Source: Proteromonas lacertae (taxonomy: Eukaryota > Sar > Bigyra > Opalinata > Proteromonadidae). Taken from it: DNA of 64,000 nucleotides. The stretch spans positions 62,001 to 126,000 of the forward strand of contig NGBS01001160.1 of assembly GCA_002245135.1 (NCBI GenBank). Direction: 5' to 3'. The translations under genes and the position numbers were made by a program. Positions 60,801 to 64,000 of the stretch are shown piece by piece. The notes under the pieces were generated by a model that saw nothing but the letters and a program-made list of their open reading frames with translations, was not told the origin of the DNA and ran no database searches. Position 1 is the first letter of the stretch, and each line of letters starts with the position of its first letter.

Positions 60801-60980
60801 GACATATACAACTGTATCCATTGGGAGAAATTTTTAATACACGAGTTGACTATAAAAATAGAATAGGTTAAATTTCTTACTTTGCAGGTTAACTCAGTGT
60901 TTAAAGTCGACTATTATATAGATGAATATAGAATATACGAAATCATATCCTTCCCAATTGTATGGAAGGTGATTAAGCAT
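57863..60980 (-). CDS. pseudokinase-LRR protein B; three candidate +1 shifts
   Basis: Introns 57940-57970, 58055-58092, 58178-58225, 59047-59082, 60058-60086, 60694-60720, 60850-60880 and 60911-60938. Kinase-like N half: V-L-K-V-H-V-V (Lys), H-T-N-L-K-P-S-N-V-L-I (catalytic Asp to Asn, as in protein A), S-D-Y-C for DFG, Y-Y-S-P-E-V and S-D-I-W-S-L-G-C. A 320-residue disordered Ser/Lys/Glu-rich linker follows, then ribonuclease-inhibitor-type LRRs. The frame meets TAG 58940-58942, TGA 58690-58692 and TGA 58137-58139. Skipping each T joins LRR-consistent sequence and gives 948 aa, close to protein A. Either it is translated with frameshifts or it is a decaying copy. Confidence 0.75.
58137..58139 (-). 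other. candidate +1 frameshift at TGA (pseudokinase B site 3)
   Basis: Context AGT ATG TGA AGG; skipping T gives GAA GGA GTA AAT and continues an LRR (N-H-F-G-D-D-G-L then I-T-E-L-D-V-S). Confidence 0.45.
58690..58692 (-). other. candidate +1 frameshift at TGA (pseudokinase B site 2)
   Basis: Context TAT ACT TGA ATT; skipping T gives GAA TTC TTC AAA TGG and the first clear LRRs. No nearby GT-AG pair restores phase. Confidence 0.45.
58940..58942 (-). other. candidate +1 frameshift at TAG (pseudokinase B site 1)
   Basis: Context TTT TTA TAG TAA; skipping T gives AGT AAT TAT TAT GAA. A 17-nt GTAT...ATAG element here does not restore frame. Confidence 0.4.
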
Positions 60981-61007
60981 GATGATCTTAGGTAAAAGGG
61001 AAATACT

Positions 61008-61015
61008 AAGCTTGA
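61008..61015. promoter_or_regulatory. AAGCTTGA motif upstream of pseudokinase B
   Basis: Reverse-orientation exact copy of the recurrent motif, 28 bp upstream of the ATG at 60980. Confidence 0.5.
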
Positions 61016-61187
61016 GATGGTTTGTGCTTTTCAGTTAGATTTTGAAACTTTATACCACAATTTATGTATGCGTTTGTGGTTTTAGCAATGCTTATACTTG
61101 ATTGAGCAAATGATAACTATTATGTCAGACAATTTTCTTTCATTCTACCTAAAATCAACAATTAAAAAACATCATATATAAGCACTA

Positions 61188-64000
61188 TCACTCCATCTCA
61201 TCATTATCTTCATCATCATTATATCCTCTTTCTCTATATTCACTTCGCTTCTTCAACAAAATATCATTCAACAACAGTCTATTCTCTTCTTTACTCTATT
61301 TTTAAAAAATAATAACAATCATTATTATAATTATACGTTAAACAAATCATTCATCTGTTCAATATATTGGTTAATAATCTCATCAGAAGATCCATTATTC
61401 TTTAATTCCATTAGTTTTCTCTATAACATTATAAATAAAATTAATAATAATTAATATATACATGATATTCTATTGCTTCATCCAACATATCAGTTTTCAT
61501 CTTCAAATCATTCTCTAGTTCAATATCTTTTTCTCTTTCTTTTTCTAAAGCTAATAATATTCCTTCAAAATCTTTCTTATTTTCTTCTCTTATTTTTTCT
61601 TCGTGTAATCGTATTTCTGTTAGTTTTCCATCTACTTTTCTTCTATAGTTGTTATACCACATCTCTTTCAACTTTTCTTTCCTTTGTTCAGTTGCTTTTT
61701 CAAATAATTGTTGTTGATATTCATGGAATTTCTTCATTTGATTTCTTTCATTTTCTAACTTTGCTTTTTCACCGCCTATTCTTTCATCATAAATACTTTT
61801 CATTTCATTACCAAATAATTGAGATTCTTCTTGTCTTAATCGTTTCATTTCTTCTATTTTCATTAAATTATCATATTTAATTAATCTTAACCTTCTTTCT
61901 CGTTCTACATCTGTTAATCCTTTCATATTTTCTAAGTCTTTCATTTCTAATTCACATTCTAATTCTTTTAGCCTTTTCTCGTTTTCTGTAATTTCTTCAT
62001 TCTCTCTTTTGGCTTGTAACATATCTCTCATCTTCATTTCAAACTCTTCATCTTCTAATTTCCATTTATCTTGTAATATTCTATATATAAAATAATAACA
62101 ATCAATTGATATAAAGAATACTCATTATTTATTGCAGTTTTTTCATTATAACTCTTTAATAACATTTCCTTTTGATGTTCATAGTCTTTATCATTCTTAT
62201 TACTAAGGTAATCATACATCTATCACAATAATAATAATATATATAATATATACTCTTTTACTTGCATCTAATATTGACTTATTAATAGCTTCTTCCTCCT
62301 GTTTCTTCTTCATATAATACTCATTCAAATCCTTACTATTATTAATCACTTTATCCATCAACTCTTTCTCACTATCTCTTTGTTTTTGCCTTCTTAAATT
62401 CTCCTGTTTTAATAATTCTTCTTGGTATAATATATTGGATAATTTCTTCTCCATTAAATCATGATCTACTTGTTCCATTTCATGTAGTCTCCTCTTCATA
62501 TCATCTTTCATTGATTGTAATTTCATGGTTTCATTCTCATCCACTGTCTTTTCTAATGATTTTAATTGTTTATATTCATTCTCTAATCTTTCAGCTTTAG
62601 CTTGTAAATCTTCCATTTGTTGTTTCTTTAACTCCATTATTACATGTTCTTCAGCTATTCTTCTCCTTTCTTCAATTTGGAAATTGATTATTCCTTGAGG
62701 ATATACATCAAATATTGGATAAATACCTGCTCTTAATGGTAAATACTTCAACACATTGAAATTATTAGGTGCAAATACAGAAACATCTGGTAAATATCTA
62801 CTACCATTATCAGCTTTAAAATATTTATCATTTATTTCATACATTAGCTTAATCAAATGATTAATATCTACTGGATTCTGTTTTTCAAAGAATTGCTGTA
62901 ATTCTTCTTTATTCAGTGTCATTATTGTATAATGATTTGCTACATTATAAGCCAATATAAAACTATCTAATAATGAATTATTAGGAAAATCACTGATTAA
63001 ATGATCCCACAATTTCAACCATTCATTTTTAGTCAATATTTCACTACATAATGATTCAAATAAAGGCCAACAATAAGTCATTGGGTTAATATCATTATCT
63101 TCATAATATTTCATTAATACTGGATCTAATATTCTCAATATATTAGCGAATCTTCCTAATACAGCTAATGGTGGATGAGGATAACTATTCAACCAATCTC
63201 CACTAAAACATAAAAATACACTAATTATTACTTCAAAGGAAGTAATTTCATCATTTACAAATAAACATATAAATGGAAATATATAATTAGGTAAATAGGA
63301 TAAGACACTTAAAGCTGGACACCACCAACTTAGACTAGATAGTAGATTAATCAGTTTACGTTTATATCTACCATTCTTCAATGGATATTGTATATTAATA
63401 TCTCTCCATGATGGATGAATGCCTTTGTCTGATAGTATTTGATATTGTCCGATATTATTAGGTAGTTGTAATAGATATCTCCATATTATACATCGATATT
63501 TCTCAGGATATTCACCATAAGTGTGTAATAAAGACAATAACTTTTGTTTGTTTAATACTAAGCCATTGTTGTTTTGTTGGATTTTATTTAAACTATTTAA
63601 TAATAATAATAATATAGATATATATATATATATACTATTGTAATGGTGGTTGAACATGATTCTTGATTTGTTCTTCATGTAAATTTGACTTTGTCCAATG
63701 TTTCTTTGCCTTTCTATCTGGATAGGCTTGAAAAGGCTCACTTTTCTTATAATTATTATTATAATTCGTTATTTCTCTTAACAGTTTTGAATCTTGTTGT
63801 ATTTTATTCTGCCTCTTTATTGTATTCTTTCTATTCTCTTTATTAATATCAGTGTTGATTATAATTATATTACCATTATCACAATAACCCAATATATGTT
63901 TATTATTCTTATCAAATATAAAATCAACTGTTGTACATTCAGTAGAAGTATATTCTGCAATAATATAACCATTATTCTTATTCGGATCAAATACAATTAT
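61188..64000 (-). CDS. TBC1D31: TBC1D31 homologue (WD40 + TBC + coiled coil), 5' end outside window
   Basis: Introns 61296-61336, 61421-61461, 62081-62121, 62220-62253 and 63593-63635; 870 visible residues, stop TGA. The first visible part looks like the last WD40 strands (I-I-V-F-D-P, I-L-G-Y-C-D-N-G-N). A TBC-type Rab-GAP-like domain follows: Y-G-E-Y-P-E-K-Y-R-C-I-I-W-R-Y-L-L-Q-L-P, D-K-G-I-H, Y-P-H-P-P-L, C-W-P-L-F-E-S and L-T-K-N-E-W-L-K-L-W-D. A long coiled coil completes it. Domain order and wording match TBC1D31 (WDR67), a centriolar-satellite and basal-body protein. It lacks an obvious catalytic IxxDxxR finger, as in the animal protein. Confidence 0.88.

Overview
This is nuclear DNA from a free-living-type eukaryotic microbe. 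The sequence is very AT-rich and gene-dense, and genes alternate between the two strands. I place about 39 protein-coding genes in 64 kb, with most intergenic gaps between 30 and 250 bases. Nearly every gene is cut by ultrashort spliceosomal introns. I placed about 115 of them, mostly 23-50 nt long, almost all starting GTAT and ending TAG or CAG. TAA, TAG and TGA all end genes, so the code looks standard. Cristate mitochondria are implied by MIC60, a pyruvate dehydrogenase E1-beta with a presequence, and an organelle-type tyrosyl-tRNA synthetase. A motile cilium is implied by SPEF2/CPC1, a TBC1D31 homologue and a PIERCE-like protein. An aerobic flagellate or ciliated protist fits; I cannot name the lineage.

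Layout. 1-7.1 kb: a partial unknown gene, a membrane protein with sushi-like modules, a tandem-WWE protein, an ESCRT-III protein, a GT31-like glycosyltransferase and ALG8. 7.1-12.3 kb: TOE1, phosphatidylserine synthase, a CUE protein and PSMG2. 12.3-20.1 kb: a lidless Hsp70, a kelch/EGF attractin-like surface protein, NAA10, CCT8 and TBP. 20.1-25.3 kb: a divergent GT61/GT41 pair, both with signal sequences, and a metallophosphoesterase. 25.4-33.2 kb: a large USP40-like deubiquitinase, prefoldin 3, a PIERCE-like protein and histone H2A with a 3' stem-loop. 33.5-41.2 kb: pseudokinase-LRR protein A, AP-3 delta and cyclin C. 41.3-48.6 kb: SPEF2, a GT62 mannosyltransferase-like protein, RNase H2 subunit B and calmodulin. 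48.7-55.7 kb: TyrRS, a SANT-like protein, PDHB, RPL19, a CaaX coiled-coil protein and a pseudophosphatase. 55.9-64 kb: MIC60, pseudokinase-LRR protein B and TBC1D31, which runs off the end.

The most unusual signal is a set of about ten positions in four genes where the reading frame runs into a stop codon and homology or open frame resumes in the +1 frame, exactly as if the T of the stop were skipped. The direction is always +1. At two sites (the sushi-like module spacing and the SPEF2 NKQE motif) the join falls where family conservation predicts. Sequencing insertions or unusual introns remain alternatives. Other notable signals are a candidate AT-AC (U12-like) intron in the metallophosphoesterase gene, a canonical histone 3' stem-loop, and a TCAAGCYT motif repeated in at least eleven intergenic gaps, seven of them shared by divergent gene pairs.
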